Below, piece by piece: positions 8,374 through 15,893 of a stretch of 44,671 nucleotides of DNA. The translations under genes and the position numbers were made by a program. Position 1 is the stretch's first letter; each line of letters begins with the position of its first letter. The stretch comes from Bacteroidales bacterium (GTDB taxonomy: Bacteria > Bacteroidota > Bacteroidia > Bacteroidales > UBA932), in NCBI GenBank assembly GCA_017443025.1, contig JAFSPG010000006.1, forward strand, positions 1 to 44,671. Direction: 5' to 3'. The notes under the pieces were generated by a model that had not been told where the DNA came from, did not search any database, and saw nothing but the letters and a program-made list of their open reading frames with translations.

Positions 8374-8451
8374 GTGCAAAAACAGGGGTTTTTTGCACAG
8401 CAGATCTTCATTTATATCCTTTCCGGTGCGCCAGAAGGGGCTTTTTGCACC
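8374..8451. repeat. Tandem pair of palindromic repeats
   Basis: Two similar units start about 51 bases apart. The first (8374-8398) is a palindrome with arms GTGCAAAAA and TTTTTTGCAC around a GGGG core. The second (8425-8451) has arms GGTGC and GCACC around AAGGGGCTTTTT. Both share the core AGGGG, a run of T, then GCAC and GCAG. A weaker third trace, TTGTGCAAG, lies near 8470. They could be terminators, a small RNA or a dispersed palindromic element. Confidence 0.6.
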
Positions 8452-8651
8452 GCAGCACGTGTTATATGCTTGTGCAAGAGATAGCCAGTCGCGAAGAGTG
8501 AAAAAGTTTTCTCGGGCAGAGAAATGCCCTCGAAACTCTTTTCCCCTCTTCTCCACCATTCTCTCGCACCCTGGATGCGCCTGTGACCAAATGCCAAGGA
8601 AGTAGTTTATGTCACATCAAAAGACTATTTCTTTTTTGTTTTCAAAAAACG

Positions 8652-8659
8652 TATATTTG
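8652..8659 (+). promoter_or_regulatory. -7 box before the truncated lipoprotein gene
   Basis: TATATTTG, an exact TAnnTTTG. The nearest TTTG upstream is only 13 bases away, so the -33 element is not standard. Because it lies within the longer open frame starting at 8609, it favours the internal start at 8681. Confidence 0.4.
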
Positions 8660-8680
8660 GCCTTGAAGCAAGATGATGCT

Positions 8681-8878
8681 ATGAAAATACTGGCTTTTTC
8701 GATAAAACTGCTCCTCAATGTTGTCATTGTCCTATCTTGTACCGTCTCATGCGGCAACGGCAGTACAGCACAGCTGTTAGATGATGTTGAATCATATATC
8801 CGCGAGCGTCCGGACAGCGCTGAGGGTAGAAGATTCACAATATCAGGTACCACTCTTATTAATGGAAGTGAATCCTAA
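8681..8878 (+). pseudogene. Truncated TPR-type lipoprotein, N-terminal remnant
   Basis: The 65-aa product starts with a lipoprotein signal (MKILAF..., lipobox near LSCTVSCG) followed by LLDDVESYIRERPDSAEGRRF. The LLD-A/V-ES-ERPDSA segment is the usual start of large Bacteroidetes TPR lipoproteins and TPR-containing regulators, which run to several hundred residues. Here the frame ends after about 20 more residues, and nothing downstream continues it. A frame start at 8609 is also open but would include the promoter. This is most likely a gene fragment; a small functional lipoprotein is the alternative. Confidence 0.5.
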
Positions 8879-8976
8879 TAGTGATTTAGGATTACCAACT
8901 GATGATTTTGGATATTTCACACCTAGTATATCTCTATATCCGAAAAATTAATGATATTTGTATCTAAACACTGAAT

Positions 8977-9456
8977 ATGATGAAAAAAACTATACTCATA
9001 ACGCTTCTTCTGATGCTAATTGCATCGGTACCGGCATTCGCGCAGAAGCCGTATATTGTTGAGAATTTTGACATAAACGGAGTGAAACTCGGAAGCATAG
9101 TTACCGATGATATACTCCTAAGCAAGTTCGGAACTCCCAATCGTGTGGAAGTAGACGAAGCTACTAAGATAGTGTATAACTGTTACGGCGATACGGCAAT
9201 AGGTGTATACGGCGGAAAAGTATATGATATAATGGTTCGTGACAGTAGGTTCCCAGTTCTGACATGCATAATTGCCGGAGGAATTAGAGTTGGTGATAAT
9301 GCTGAGGAAGTTAAGACAAAAATTCGCCAAAATGCTGTAGGCGATATAATTGAAACAGATAAAGGGTTTATGGCTGGCAGCTATGATGTTCATATTAGTT
9401 TTGATGTGTTATTAAGGAAGATCACGGCTATTACTTATTATATAGAAGGTCTCTAA
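8977..9456 (+). CDS. Small secreted protein, tandem paralogue 1
   Basis: A 159-aa exported protein of unknown function; the ATG one codon later is equally possible and fits the paralogues better. A classical signal peptide ends at AFA|QKPYI. The mature part has two related halves: FDINGVKLGSIVTDDIL..KFGTPNR near the N-terminus and GGIRVGDNAEEVKTKIRQ in the middle. The repeated IxxGxxxxx(V/I)xxK pattern followed by beta-rich sequence recalls small periplasmic alpha/beta modules such as SmpA/OmlA or BLIP-like folds, but that is inference. Three further full copies lie downstream at 10101, 10628 and 11145. Confidence 0.75.
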   Translation: MMKKTILITLLLMLIASVPAFAQKPYIVENFDINGVKLGSIVTDDILLSKFGTPNRVEVDEATKIVYNCYGDTAIGVYGGKVYDIMVRDSRFPVLTCIIAGGIRVGDNAEEVKTKIRQNAVGDIIETDKGFMAGSYDVHISFDVLLRKITAITYYIEGL

Positions 9457-9490
9457 CTTAATTGGCCCACGGTTTGACACATTGTATAAT

Positions 9491-9681
9491 ATGAAACGCT
9501 CTATACTCATATCGTTGATGGAATACCAGACACCGCATTCTGTAGTATGTTTGTTTTACGCGGGGATGTTGAAAATATGGAGTTGGATGACACCAATCTT
9601 CGCGTCTTAGCGGAAACTCATGATGTTTTGGAATTCGTATTGATCAGAAATGTTGAATATGGCTCGGATAGTAATCAATAG
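9491..9681 (+). pseudogene. Truncated paralogue fused to a foreign gene fragment
   Basis: ATGAAACGCTCTATACTCAT at 9491 is the signal-peptide start of another copy of the secreted paralogue family (MKRSILIS). Similarity stops at about 9516. In a different frame, 9517-9681 is open for 54 codons (DGIPDTAFCSMFVLRGD through VEYGSDSNQ, then stop) and looks coding. It has no start of its own and resembles the C-terminus of an unrecognised protein. The junction looks like a deletion or recombination scar that removed the body of the fifth paralogue and most of a neighbouring gene. Confidence 0.5.
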
Positions 9682-10066
9682 GATCTTATCCTTCTTTAGC
9701 ATCATAGCTGCTACGATTATTCTTGCGTTGTCTTGCACTAAAGATGATGAAGTCGTTCGTTACTTTTATCCTAGTGAAGTCGGCGATACGCATTCATATT
9801 ACGCCTATATAGATGGGGCCTCTTTGGTGGTCAAGGCTAATGGGGAGACTTATGATGGCTCAGCGTTTTATAAAGACAATTTAAACCCAGAGGATAGTCT
9901 CTGGAATATTGATATCGATTGGCTGCGAGTATATTACATACCTGCTAAGCGTGAGCTTTTCTTGAGCGTTGACCAAAATACGACTGGGATTCACAGAACC
10001 GCCATTGTTATGGGCCAAAGTACTTCCGGCAAATCAATAACTATTATTGTAAGCCAAGCAGGATAA
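9659..10066 (+). CDS. Lipoprotein with a BACON-like domain
   Basis: A 135-aa lipoprotein from the ATG at 9659 (an ATG three codons earlier is possible). The signal peptide ends at LALSC|TKDD. The C-terminal half has the pattern of a BACON domain: a conserved W (DIDWLRVYYIP), an alternating stretch FLSVDQNTTGIHRTAIVMG, and a closing ITIIVSQAG. BACON domains are beta-sandwich modules common in Bacteroidetes surface lipoproteins, where they often space or anchor glycan-binding proteins. No enzyme domain is attached. It stands inside the cluster of small secreted paralogues, and its last bases form part of the 53-bp direct repeat. Confidence 0.65.
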   Translation: MARIVINRILSFFSIIAATIILALSCTKDDEVVRYFYPSEVGDTHSYYAYIDGASLVVKANGETYDGSAFYKDNLNPEDSLWNIDIDWLRVYYIPAKRELFLSVDQNTTGIHRTAIVMGQSTSGKSITIIVSQAG

Positions 10067-10108
10067 CTTATGCAAGGGCCTCCATGTATCAAGACACGCC
10101 ATGAAACG
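10056..10108 (+). repeat. 53-bp direct repeat, left copy
   Basis: Identical over 53 bases to 11691-11743. It spans the end of the BACON-like lipoprotein gene (AAGCAGGATAAC) through to the first codons of paralogue 2 (ATGAAACG). The two copies bracket paralogues 2, 3 and 4. Confidence 0.9.
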
Positions 10109-10577
10109 CTCCATACTCATAACGCTTCTTCTGATGCTAATTGCATTAATCTCAACTTTTGCACAGAAGCCATGTATTACCGAGATATTTGACATTAACG
10201 GTCTCAAAATAGGGAGTGCGGTCACCGACTCAATCATCAAGAGCAAGCTAGGAGCCCCCAGTCGTGTAGAAATAGGATCAATTCCTGGCTACTTGGTGTA
10301 TTACTACGGAGAATCCAGTATTGGTGTAGAGAACGGAGAGGTGATTGCTATCTCAGTTCGAGACAGCAAATTCCCTGTGATGACTTTCATTTTTGAAGGT
10401 GGCATTCGAGTCGGAGATAATGCTGAAGAAGTAAAGGCTAAAATTCTACAAAATACGAGGAGTATTATTACAGAAACCAGTAGAGGCTTTAAGGCCGGGA
10501 ACTACGATGATAACGTCCATTTTAGAGTGTCCAACGGGGAAATCACGGAAATAAGCTACGACAATTTTGATATCTAA
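10101..10577 (+). CDS. Small secreted protein, tandem paralogue 2
   Basis: A 158-aa exported protein of unknown function. The signal peptide MKRSILITLLLMLIALISTFA precedes QKPCITEIFDINGLKIGS. It shares with its neighbours the first-half motif KIGSAVTDSII..KLGAPSR and the central GGIRVGDNAEEVKAKI. The C-terminus (SRGFKAGNYDDNVHFRVSNG) is closest to paralogue 3, while paralogues 1 and 4 share a different version (DKGFMxGxYDVHxSFDV). Its first codons lie inside the 53-bp direct repeat, so its upstream region was copied together with the end of the BACON-like gene. Confidence 0.75.
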   Translation: MKRSILITLLLMLIALISTFAQKPCITEIFDINGLKIGSAVTDSIIKSKLGAPSRVEIGSIPGYLVYYYGESSIGVENGEVIAISVRDSKFPVMTFIFEGGIRVGDNAEEVKAKILQNTRSIITETSRGFKAGNYDDNVHFRVSNGEITEISYDNFDI

Positions 10578-10610
10578 ATATTGTTGATTACCGGCCTACG
10601 CCAGAATAGC

Positions 10611-10618
10611 TATATTTG
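10611..10618 (+). promoter_or_regulatory. -7 box before paralogue 3
   Basis: TATATTTG, an exact TAnnTTTG, ending only 9 bases before the ATG at 10628, so a transcript from it would be almost leaderless. No -33 TTTG is at standard spacing. A TTG-initiated extension at 10616 overlaps this box and is rejected. Confidence 0.4.
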
Positions 10619-10627
10619 AGCCGCGTC

Positions 10628-11104
10628 ATGAAAAAGACAATACTCATACCTCTGATGCTGACACTGATTGCATCGGTACTGGCATTTGCGCAGAAGCCAT
10701 ATATTACCGAGAATTTTGACATAAACGGCATCAAGATAGGCAGTAAGGTTACTCCTGAAATTCTAAAGAGAAAACTAGGGGAACCAACAAGTGAAAGGGA
10801 AACGGTTATTCCGGGCTTAATAGCTTACTGTTATGGAGCATCCTGTATTGGGGTATATAATGGCGAAGTATATGAAGTAACTCTTCGGGACAACAATCTT
10901 TCGGTACTGACAGGATTATTTGAAGGAGGTATTAGAGTGGGCGATAATGCCGAAGAAGTAAAGGCGAAGATACTCAAACAAACGAAGAGTATTATTACAG
11001 AGACTAGCATGGGTTTTAAGGCTGGTAACTTTGATGACAATGTAAATTTTCGTGTGTCTGGCGGAATAATTACAGAGATAGACTATTGTTGCGAAAGTAT
11101 CTAG
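10628..11104 (+). CDS. Small secreted protein, tandem paralogue 3
   Basis: A 158-aa exported protein of the same family; the start is set at MKKTILIP to match its paralogues. The signal peptide ends at AFA|QKPYITENF. It has the two family motifs, IKIGSKVTPEIL..KLGEPTS and GGIRVGDNAEEVKAKI, and the C-terminal type shared with paralogue 2 (SMGFKAGNFDDNVNFRVSGG). It has three mature-region cysteines near YCYGASC and YCCES, more than its sisters. The function is unknown. Confidence 0.75.
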   Translation: MKKTILIPLMLTLIASVLAFAQKPYITENFDINGIKIGSKVTPEILKRKLGEPTSERETVIPGLIAYCYGASCIGVYNGEVYEVTLRDNNLSVLTGLFEGGIRVGDNAEEVKAKILKQTKSIITETSMGFKAGNFDDNVNFRVSGGIITEIDYCCESI

Positions 11105-11144
11105 CCATTATGTTCCTATTCTTTTATTTAGACGTTAACATAAG

Positions 11145-11618
11145 ATGAACCGCTCCATACTTATAACGCTTCTTCTGATGCTAATTGCATCTTTCTCCTC
11201 TTTTGCACAGAAGGCACATATAACCAATAATTTTGATATAAACGGGGTAAAGATAGGTAGTATGGTTACTTGCTCGACCATAAAAAGTAAATTTGGAGAG
11301 CCAACTAGAATAGAAGAAGTAGGCCCTGGATTTATGTTCTTCTACTATGGCAAGAATGAATTATGTGTAATTAATAATGAATTGACTTCCATTATTGTTT
11401 ATGACAACCAATTCCCTGTACTGACATCAATAATCGAAGGCGGCGTGAGAGTCGGTGACAATGCTGAAGAAGTGAAAGCTAAAATACGGCAAAAGACAAC
11501 AGGCGATATCATAGAAACCGATAAAGGGTTTATGGTTGGCACCTACGATGTTCATGTTAGTTTTGATGTATCATTAAGAAAAATCACCTCAATTTCTTAC
11601 CATTTAGAAAGTTATTAG
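11145..11618 (+). CDS. Small secreted protein, tandem paralogue 4
   Basis: A 157-aa exported protein of the family. The signal peptide MNRSILITLLLMLIASFSSFA precedes QKAHITNNFDINGVKIGS. The family motifs are present (MVTCSTIKSKFGEPTR and GGVRVGDNAEEVKAKIRQ). The C-terminal region (DKGFMVGTYDVHVSFDVSLRK) is nearly that of paralogue 1 and unlike 2 and 3. That arrangement suggests a duplicated pair of genes or gene conversion between the outer copies. The function is unknown. Confidence 0.75.
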   Translation: MNRSILITLLLMLIASFSSFAQKAHITNNFDINGVKIGSMVTCSTIKSKFGEPTRIEEVGPGFMFFYYGKNELCVINNELTSIIVYDNQFPVLTSIIEGGVRVGDNAEEVKAKIRQKTTGDIIETDKGFMVGTYDVHVSFDVSLRKITSISYHLESY

Positions 11619-11690
11619 TGACTGTTTTATCCTCAGTTTTCAACATATTCGTAGAGCTCTCCAAATCAAAAAACGCAATTGTTGCAGGCT

Positions 11691-11743
11691 AAGCAGGATA
11701 ACTTATGCAAGGGCCTCCATGTATCAAGACACGCCATGAAACG
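11691..11743 (+). repeat. 53-bp direct repeat, right copy
   Basis: Identical to 10056-10108. Here it runs into the signal peptide of a different lipoprotein (ATGAAACG then GTTTTTTG). The bases just before it (GCAATTGTTGCAGGCT) look like a degraded end of a second copy of the BACON-like gene, as if the right part of an older duplication had been lost. Confidence 0.9.
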
Positions 11744-12086
11744 GTTTTTTGTTCTCATTTCTGTGCTGGCCCTGTGTGGCGTGCTGGTGTCATGTAATAA
11801 AAAAGATGATACCGGCGTTACAAAGTCATACACGAAATACAAGGTGTCATCCGTTCAATTGTATGATGCAAATAACAATTATTCCGGTGAATTTGAGTAT
11901 ACGCCGGGTCATGAGTACGTTTTGCTGATTTGCATCAGGAAATGGACCCCGGACAAGAATCTTGCTGATGATTTCGGTATCTCGTATAGCATCGAGTCTG
12001 TCTTAAGCGACGAAGAGCGCAACACCCCGATGGATCCGGATGACATCAACTACTACATCGACACCTGGTCTCCATTCGGAGGGTAA
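11736..12086 (+). CDS. Small lipoprotein of unknown function
   Basis: A 116-aa lipoprotein starting at the ATG inside the right 53-bp repeat. A longer open frame from 11679 would read through the repeat and is rejected. The signal peptide MKRFFVLISVLALCGVLVSC is followed by the charged linker NKKDDTG. The mature part begins with YKVSSVQLYDANNNYSGEF and ends with an acidic MDPDDINYYIDTWSPFGG. No family is recognised. A 102-bp palindromic element begins 18 bases after its stop. Confidence 0.65.
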   Translation: MKRFFVLISVLALCGVLVSCNKKDDTGVTKSYTKYKVSSVQLYDANNNYSGEFEYTPGHEYVLLICIRKWTPDKNLADDFGISYSIESVLSDEERNTPMDPDDINYYIDTWSPFGG

Positions 12087-12104
12087 ACCCTAAGCCGGAC
12101 CCGT

Positions 12105-12206
12105 GGCGCGTAATGCGCTGAAACATAGCAATTTAATGATTCTTGGTGCCCCGATTTTGGGACACCAAGATTGCTTATTTGCCTCATAGCCAACGATTTA
12201 CGCGCC
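12105..12206. repeat. 102-bp palindromic element, copy 1
   Basis: It starts GGCGCGTAA and ends TTACGCGCC, a perfect 9-bp terminal inverted repeat. At offset 37-66 (12141-12170) is a central hairpin with arms TCTTGGTG and CACCAAGA and a GATTTT loop. It has the same length, the same hairpin offset and the same end motif as 17989-18090, although the stem bases differ. Homology seems to extend a few bases beyond the core on both sides (CCGT on the left, CAG on the right). It lies between a lipoprotein gene and the feoAB promoter. Confidence 0.85.
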
Positions 12207-12232
12207 TCAGACATTGTCCTAATTTCCGTTTT

Positions 12233-12263
12233 TTTGAGAACAAAAAAGAAATCGTTATTTTTG
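12233..12263 (+). promoter_or_regulatory. Promoter of feoAB
   Basis: TTTG (12233-12236), a 19-base spacer and TATTTTTG (12256-12263), an exact Bacteroidetes promoter, 36 bases before the ATG. No iron-regulator operator could be identified with confidence. Confidence 0.75.
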
Positions 12264-12299
12264 CGTGATATATAGTATCGGGCTACATAAAGGGAATTT

Positions 12300-14669
12300 A
12301 TGCTTTTATCGGATTTGAAAACCGGCGAAACCGGAGTGATCGCTAAAGTCAACGGTCACGGCGGATTCCGTAAGCGTCTCATCGAGATGGGCTTCGTGGC
12401 CGGCAAGAAGGTGCGGGTTATTATGAACGCCCCCCTTCGCGATCCGATTGAGTATGAAATTCTGGGCTATAAGCTCTCGCTGCGTCGCGAAGAATCGAGG
12501 ATGATAGAGGTCGTGGGCGAAGAAGAGGCCCGAAAATCCCTCGCCGAGGCTATTCCTCCTATTGTGGAGCCCGAAAGGATTGAATCCGAGATGGTGAGCC
12601 TGGCCGAGGAGCGCCGCCGCGAAATCCGTGTCGCCCTCGTGGGTAACCCGAACTGCGGCAAGACCACTCTTTTCAATGCCGCCACGGGCGGGCACGAGCA
12701 CGTAGGCAACTACAGCGGCGTGACCGTCGATGCCAAGGAAGGCGTATTCCACTACAAAGACTACAAGATAGTTCTGGTGGACCTTCCGGGCACATATTCC
12801 CTCTCAGCCTACAGCCCCGAGGAGCTGTTCGTAAGGCACAATCTCATCGGTAAAACACCCGATGTCGTAGTAAATGTCGTAGATGCCTCGAATCTTGAGC
12901 GCAATCTCTATCTGACTACTCAGCTCATAGACATGAATCTCAGGACGGTCATTGCCCTGAACATGTACGACGAAATGATTGCCCGCGGCGACAGCCTCGA
13001 CACCGTCCAGCTCGGCCGCCTTCTCGGCGTGCCGGTCTGCCCCACAACCAGCCGCAGCGGAGAGGGCATTCCGGAGCTGTTCGACACCGTCCTGGCCATA
13101 TATTCCGGCTCGAATCCATCTCTCTCACGCCACATCCACGTAAATCACGGAAGGGAGCTCGAAAAGAGCATCGAACGCGTGCGCGAGCTGCTCCAGCAGG
13201 ACGACGACCTCCGCTCCAGATATTCCACCCGATACCTTGCAATAAAGTATCTCGAAGGGGACTCTGATATTGAAAAGGTGATGGAGGCCCTGCCTTATGC
13301 CCAGGCCCTCAAGGACGTGCGCCAGGAAGAGGAAGAACGTATAGAGGATGTGCTCGACACCACCTGCGAGAGCGCTATCGTTGATGCCAAATACGCTTTT
13401 ATCAACGGTGCCCTTACCGAGACCTGGAAGGAGCATCGCGAGGCTCGCCCCCGCAGGACTCTCACAGATAAAATCGACGCCATAGTGACCAATCGCTGGG
13501 CAGCCTTCCCTATTTTCATCTTCCTGCTGTACGTGATGTTCCAGGCCACCTTTACCATCGGCCAGTTCCCCGTGGACTGGATTGACGCCGGTGTGAAATG
13601 GATTGGCGGACTCCTGGGCTCGCTTCTTGCCGACGGATGGCTCAAGAACCTCGTGGTCGACGGAGTTGTGGCAGGCGTAGGCAGTGTTCTGGTTTTCCTT
13701 CCGAACATACTTATTCTATACCTGTTCATCTCCCTTCTGGAAGACTCCGGCTATATGTCAAGGGCGGCGTTTATCGTGGATAAGCTGATGCACAGGCTCG
13801 GCCTGCACGGAAAGAGTTTCATCCCCATGGTGATGGGCTTCGGCTGCAACGTCCCGGCCATAATGGCCACCCGCACTATAGAAAGCCGCAAGAGCAGGCT
13901 TATAACCATATTCATCATTCCCTTCATGTCCTGCGCCGGCAGGCTACCGGTATTCGTGCTCATTGCCGGGGCATTTTTCCTGGGCAATGCCCCTCTGGTG
14001 CTGCTGGGAATATATCTTCTCGGAATAGTACTGGCCATATTCTCGGCCATCATCATAAAGCGCTTCGTCAAGGACGACGACCTGCCATTCGTTATGGAGT
14101 TGCCCCCTTACCGGGTGCCGACGGCCAAGGCCGTATGGAGGCATTCATGGGAGAAGGGAAAGCAGTATCTGCAGAAGATGGCCACCACCATCCTGCTTTG
14201 CTCGGTAGTCATCTGGTTCCTGGGATATTTCCCCAGACACGAAGAGGCCGGCCCTGCGCAGATGGAACAATCCTACATCGGCCAGCTTGGCCATGCCATC
14301 GAGCCGGCTCTTGAGCCGCTCGGAATCAACTGGAAGATGGGTGTTGGCCTTCTTACGGGTGTTGCCGCCAAGGAGCTTGTGGTGAGCTCGCTCGGAGTCA
14401 TGTATGCCCAGACCGGCGAGGAAGCTTTGGAAGAGGAGCCGTCGCTCGAAGGAGATACAGCCCTGCAGAAGGCCCTCGTAAACGATATCTCTCCGGCAAG
14501 CGCGCTGGCATTTATGGTATTCGTGCTGCTCTACTTCCCCTGCATCGCCACCTTCATCGCGATAAAACGCGAAACGGGCAGCTGGGGCTGGGCCGCCGCC
14601 ACCTGCGCTTACACTATGTTCATTGCCTGGCTAATGTCCTTCCTTACCTTTACCATAGCCTCGCTGTAA
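12300..14669 (+). CDS. feoB: Ferrous iron transporter, FeoA-FeoB fusion
   Basis: A 789-aa fused protein. Residues 1-75 are a FeoA-type SH3-like domain (MLLSDLKTGETGVIAKV, GGFRKRLIEMGF). A short linker leads to the FeoB G domain: G1 GNPNCGKT (115-122), G3 DLPG (161-164) and G4 NMYD (221-224). The C-terminal half is the membrane part with the gate motifs GFGCNVPAIMATRT and SCAGRLPVFVLIAGAFF and a second gate near GVAAKELVVSSLGVMY. It imports Fe2+ across the inner membrane, with GTP hydrolysis required. Fusion of FeoA to FeoB is usual in Bacteroidales. No FeoC follows. It has its own promoter. Confidence 0.95.
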   Translation: MLLSDLKTGETGVIAKVNGHGGFRKRLIEMGFVAGKKVRVIMNAPLRDPIEYEILGYKLSLRREESRMIEVVGEEEARKSLAEAIPPIVEPERIESEMVSLAEERRREIRVALVGNPNCGKTTLFNAATGGHEHVGNYSGVTVDAKEGVFHYKDYKIVLVDLPGTYSLSAYSPEELFVRHNLIGKTPDVVVNVVDASNLERNLYLTTQLIDMNLRTVIALNMYDEMIARGDSLDTVQLGRLLGVPVCPTTSRSGEGIPELFDTVLAIYSGSNPSLSRHIHVNHGRELEKSIERVRELLQQDDDLRSRYSTRYLAIKYLEGDSDIEKVMEALPYAQALKDVRQEEEERIEDVLDTTCESAIVDAKYAFINGALTETWKEHREARPRRTLTDKIDAIVTNRWAAFPIFIFLLYVMFQATFTIGQFPVDWIDAGVKWIGGLLGSLLADGWLKNLVVDGVVAGVGSVLVFLPNILILYLFISLLEDSGYMSRAAFIVDKLMHRLGLHGKSFIPMVMGFGCNVPAIMATRTIESRKSRLITIFIIPFMSCAGRLPVFVLIAGAFFLGNAPLVLLGIYLLGIVLAIFSAIIIKRFVKDDDLPFVMELPPYRVPTAKAVWRHSWEKGKQYLQKMATTILLCSVVIWFLGYFPRHEEAGPAQMEQSYIGQLGHAIEPALEPLGINWKMGVGLLTGVAAKELVVSSLGVMYAQTGEEALEEEPSLEGDTALQKALVNDISPASALAFMVFVLLYFPCIATFIAIKRETGSWGWAAATCAYTMFIAWLMSFLTFTIASL

Positions 14670-14710
14670 AATAATTGCTAACTTTCGGAGATAAAACTAA
14701 TAATTGGAAG

Positions 14711-14995
14711 ATGGAACTTAAAGAAGCTATTGCGGGTACGCTTGAGTCCGGCGACATAATGGTCCGGATAGGCCCCGCCCAAAGTGGCAGGACCGGCCTT
14801 TCGATTGAACTTGACAGTTCGGTTGCCGCACAGTTCGGGCGGCAGATAAAGGAGCTCATAGCCTCGACGCTTGAAGATTTGGATATTCACAACGCCACTG
14901 TCTCGGCTACCGACAAGGGGGCCCTCGACTGCACAATCAGAGCCCGTGTCACGGCGGCTGCCGTACGCGCTACCGGCAAAGATGTTTGGAAATAG
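14711..14995 (+). CDS. citD: Citrate lyase gamma subunit (acyl carrier protein)
   Basis: A 94-aa acyl carrier protein of citrate lyase. It carries the 2'-(5''-phosphoribosyl)-3'-dephospho-CoA group on the conserved serine, S13 in GTLESGDIMVRIGP. The C-terminal signature DKGALDCTIRARVTAAAVRA is present. The frame is open 12 codons further upstream, but MELKEA matches the normal start. It is the first gene of citD-citE-citF-citX. CitE follows with a strong Shine-Dalgarno sequence overlapping the citD stop. A TAACTTTC box at 14678-14685 could be a weak -7 element. Confidence 0.93.
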   Translation: MELKEAIAGTLESGDIMVRIGPAQSGRTGLSIELDSSVAAQFGRQIKELIASTLEDLDIHNATVSATDKGALDCTIRARVTAAAVRATGKDVWK

Positions 14996-14999
14996 GAGG
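14994..14999 (+). promoter_or_regulatory. Shine-Dalgarno site of citE
   Basis: AGGAGG overlaps the TAG stop of citD (14993-14995) and lies 6 bases before the citE ATG at 15006. Strong Shine-Dalgarno sequences are rare in this phylum. It fixes the citE start despite an open frame reaching back to 14871. Confidence 0.7.
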
Positions 15000-15005
15000 C
15001 CCGAT

Positions 15006-15893
15006 ATGGAAAGACTAAGAAGAACGATGATGTTCGTCCCGGGCAACAATCCCGGAATGATGGCCGACGCCCATATTTACGGCCCCGATTCGATAATGCT
15101 CGACCTCGAAGACTCGGTAACTATGGCCGAGAAGGACGCCGCCCGCATTTTGGTATACAATGCTCTCAAGAGCATTGACTACGGCGGAGTGGAAATGGTG
15201 GTCCGTATCAATCCGCTCAGTACTCCTTACGGAAAGAAGGATGTGGAGGCGGTAGTCAAGGCAGGCGTGGATGTAATCCGCATGCCCAAGACCGAAACCG
15301 CCGAAGAGGTCAAGGAGCTTGAGGCTGAAATCCTGAAGGTCGAAAAGGAAATCGGCTGCGAAGGCCGCACAAAAATCATGGCCGCCATCGAGAGCGCTCT
15401 GGGCGTTGTCAATGCCTATGCCATTGCCACGGCGTCGCCGCGCATGATGGGCATAGCTCTCGGCGCCGAAGACTACAGCGCCAATCTCAAGACGAACCGC
15501 ACCCCCGGCGGAGCTGAGCTTCTCCTCGCCCGCGAGAGCATCGTCGTAGCCGCCCGCGCCGCCGGCATCTGCTGCTTCGATACCGTTTATTCCAACCTCG
15601 ACGATATGGAATCCTTCCGCAAGGAGGTTGAACTTATCAAAACCCTTGGCTTCGACGGAAAATCCATCATCAATCCACGTCAGATAGAGATAGTGAACGA
15701 AGTTTTCACCCCGTCTCCCAAAGAAATCGAGAAGGCGATGAAGATTGTGGCCGCCATCAAAGAGGCCCAGGCAAAGGGCAGCGGAGTCATCTCCGTAAAC
15801 GGCAAGATGGTTGACCGCCCGGTAGTGCTGAGAGCCGAAAGAACCATTGCCCTGGCCGAGGCCGCGGGAGTCTTAAGCAAGGAGGACCTGTAA
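15006..15893 (+). CDS. citE: Citrate lyase beta subunit (citryl-ACP lyase)
   Basis: A 295-aa cytoplasmic TIM-barrel enzyme that splits citryl-ACP into oxaloacetate and acetyl-ACP. It starts MERLRRTMMFVPGNNPGM. The Mg2+-binding and substrate residues of the CitE/HpcH family are visible in DSIMLDLEDSV, MVVRINPL, IMAAIESALGV and LGAEDYSANL. The length matches CitE (about 290-300). The start follows the AGGAGG site, and its stop codon overlaps the citF start by one base (TAATG), so the two are translationally coupled. Confidence 0.95.
   Translation: MERLRRTMMFVPGNNPGMMADAHIYGPDSIMLDLEDSVTMAEKDAARILVYNALKSIDYGGVEMVVRINPLSTPYGKKDVEAVVKAGVDVIRMPKTETAEEVKELEAEILKVEKEIGCEGRTKIMAAIESALGVVNAYAIATASPRMMGIALGAEDYSANLKTNRTPGGAELLLARESIVVAARAAGICCFDTVYSNLDDMESFRKEVELIKTLGFDGKSIINPRQIEIVNEVFTPSPKEIEKAMKIVAAIKEAQAKGSGVISVNGKMVDRPVVLRAERTIALAEAAGVLSKEDL

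Larger units (their letters stand above)
8259..8680. other. Gene-free stretch with palindromes
   Basis: About 420 bases without a convincing gene. It holds the ROK operon promoter at its left end, a tandem pair of GTGCAAAAA-type palindromes at 8374-8451, and a TATATTTG -7 box at 8652-8659 facing the truncated lipoprotein gene. Open frames crossing it on either strand have no recognisable protein features. Confidence 0.6.

Noticed and set aside
8259-8411. N-terminal extension of the ROK kinase to 8411
   Set aside because: The extension has no kinase homology, includes a TATATTTG promoter box, and precedes a perfect family start at MDTNKKYAV.
8374-8451. CRISPR-like array
   Set aside because: There are only two imperfect palindromic units with no regular spacer and no cas genes; no CRISPR array was seen anywhere in the window.
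10616-10627. TTG start for paralogue 3 adding MSRV
   Set aside because: It overlaps a TATATTTG promoter box and breaks the alignment with the other paralogues, which start at MK(K/R)(T/S)IL.
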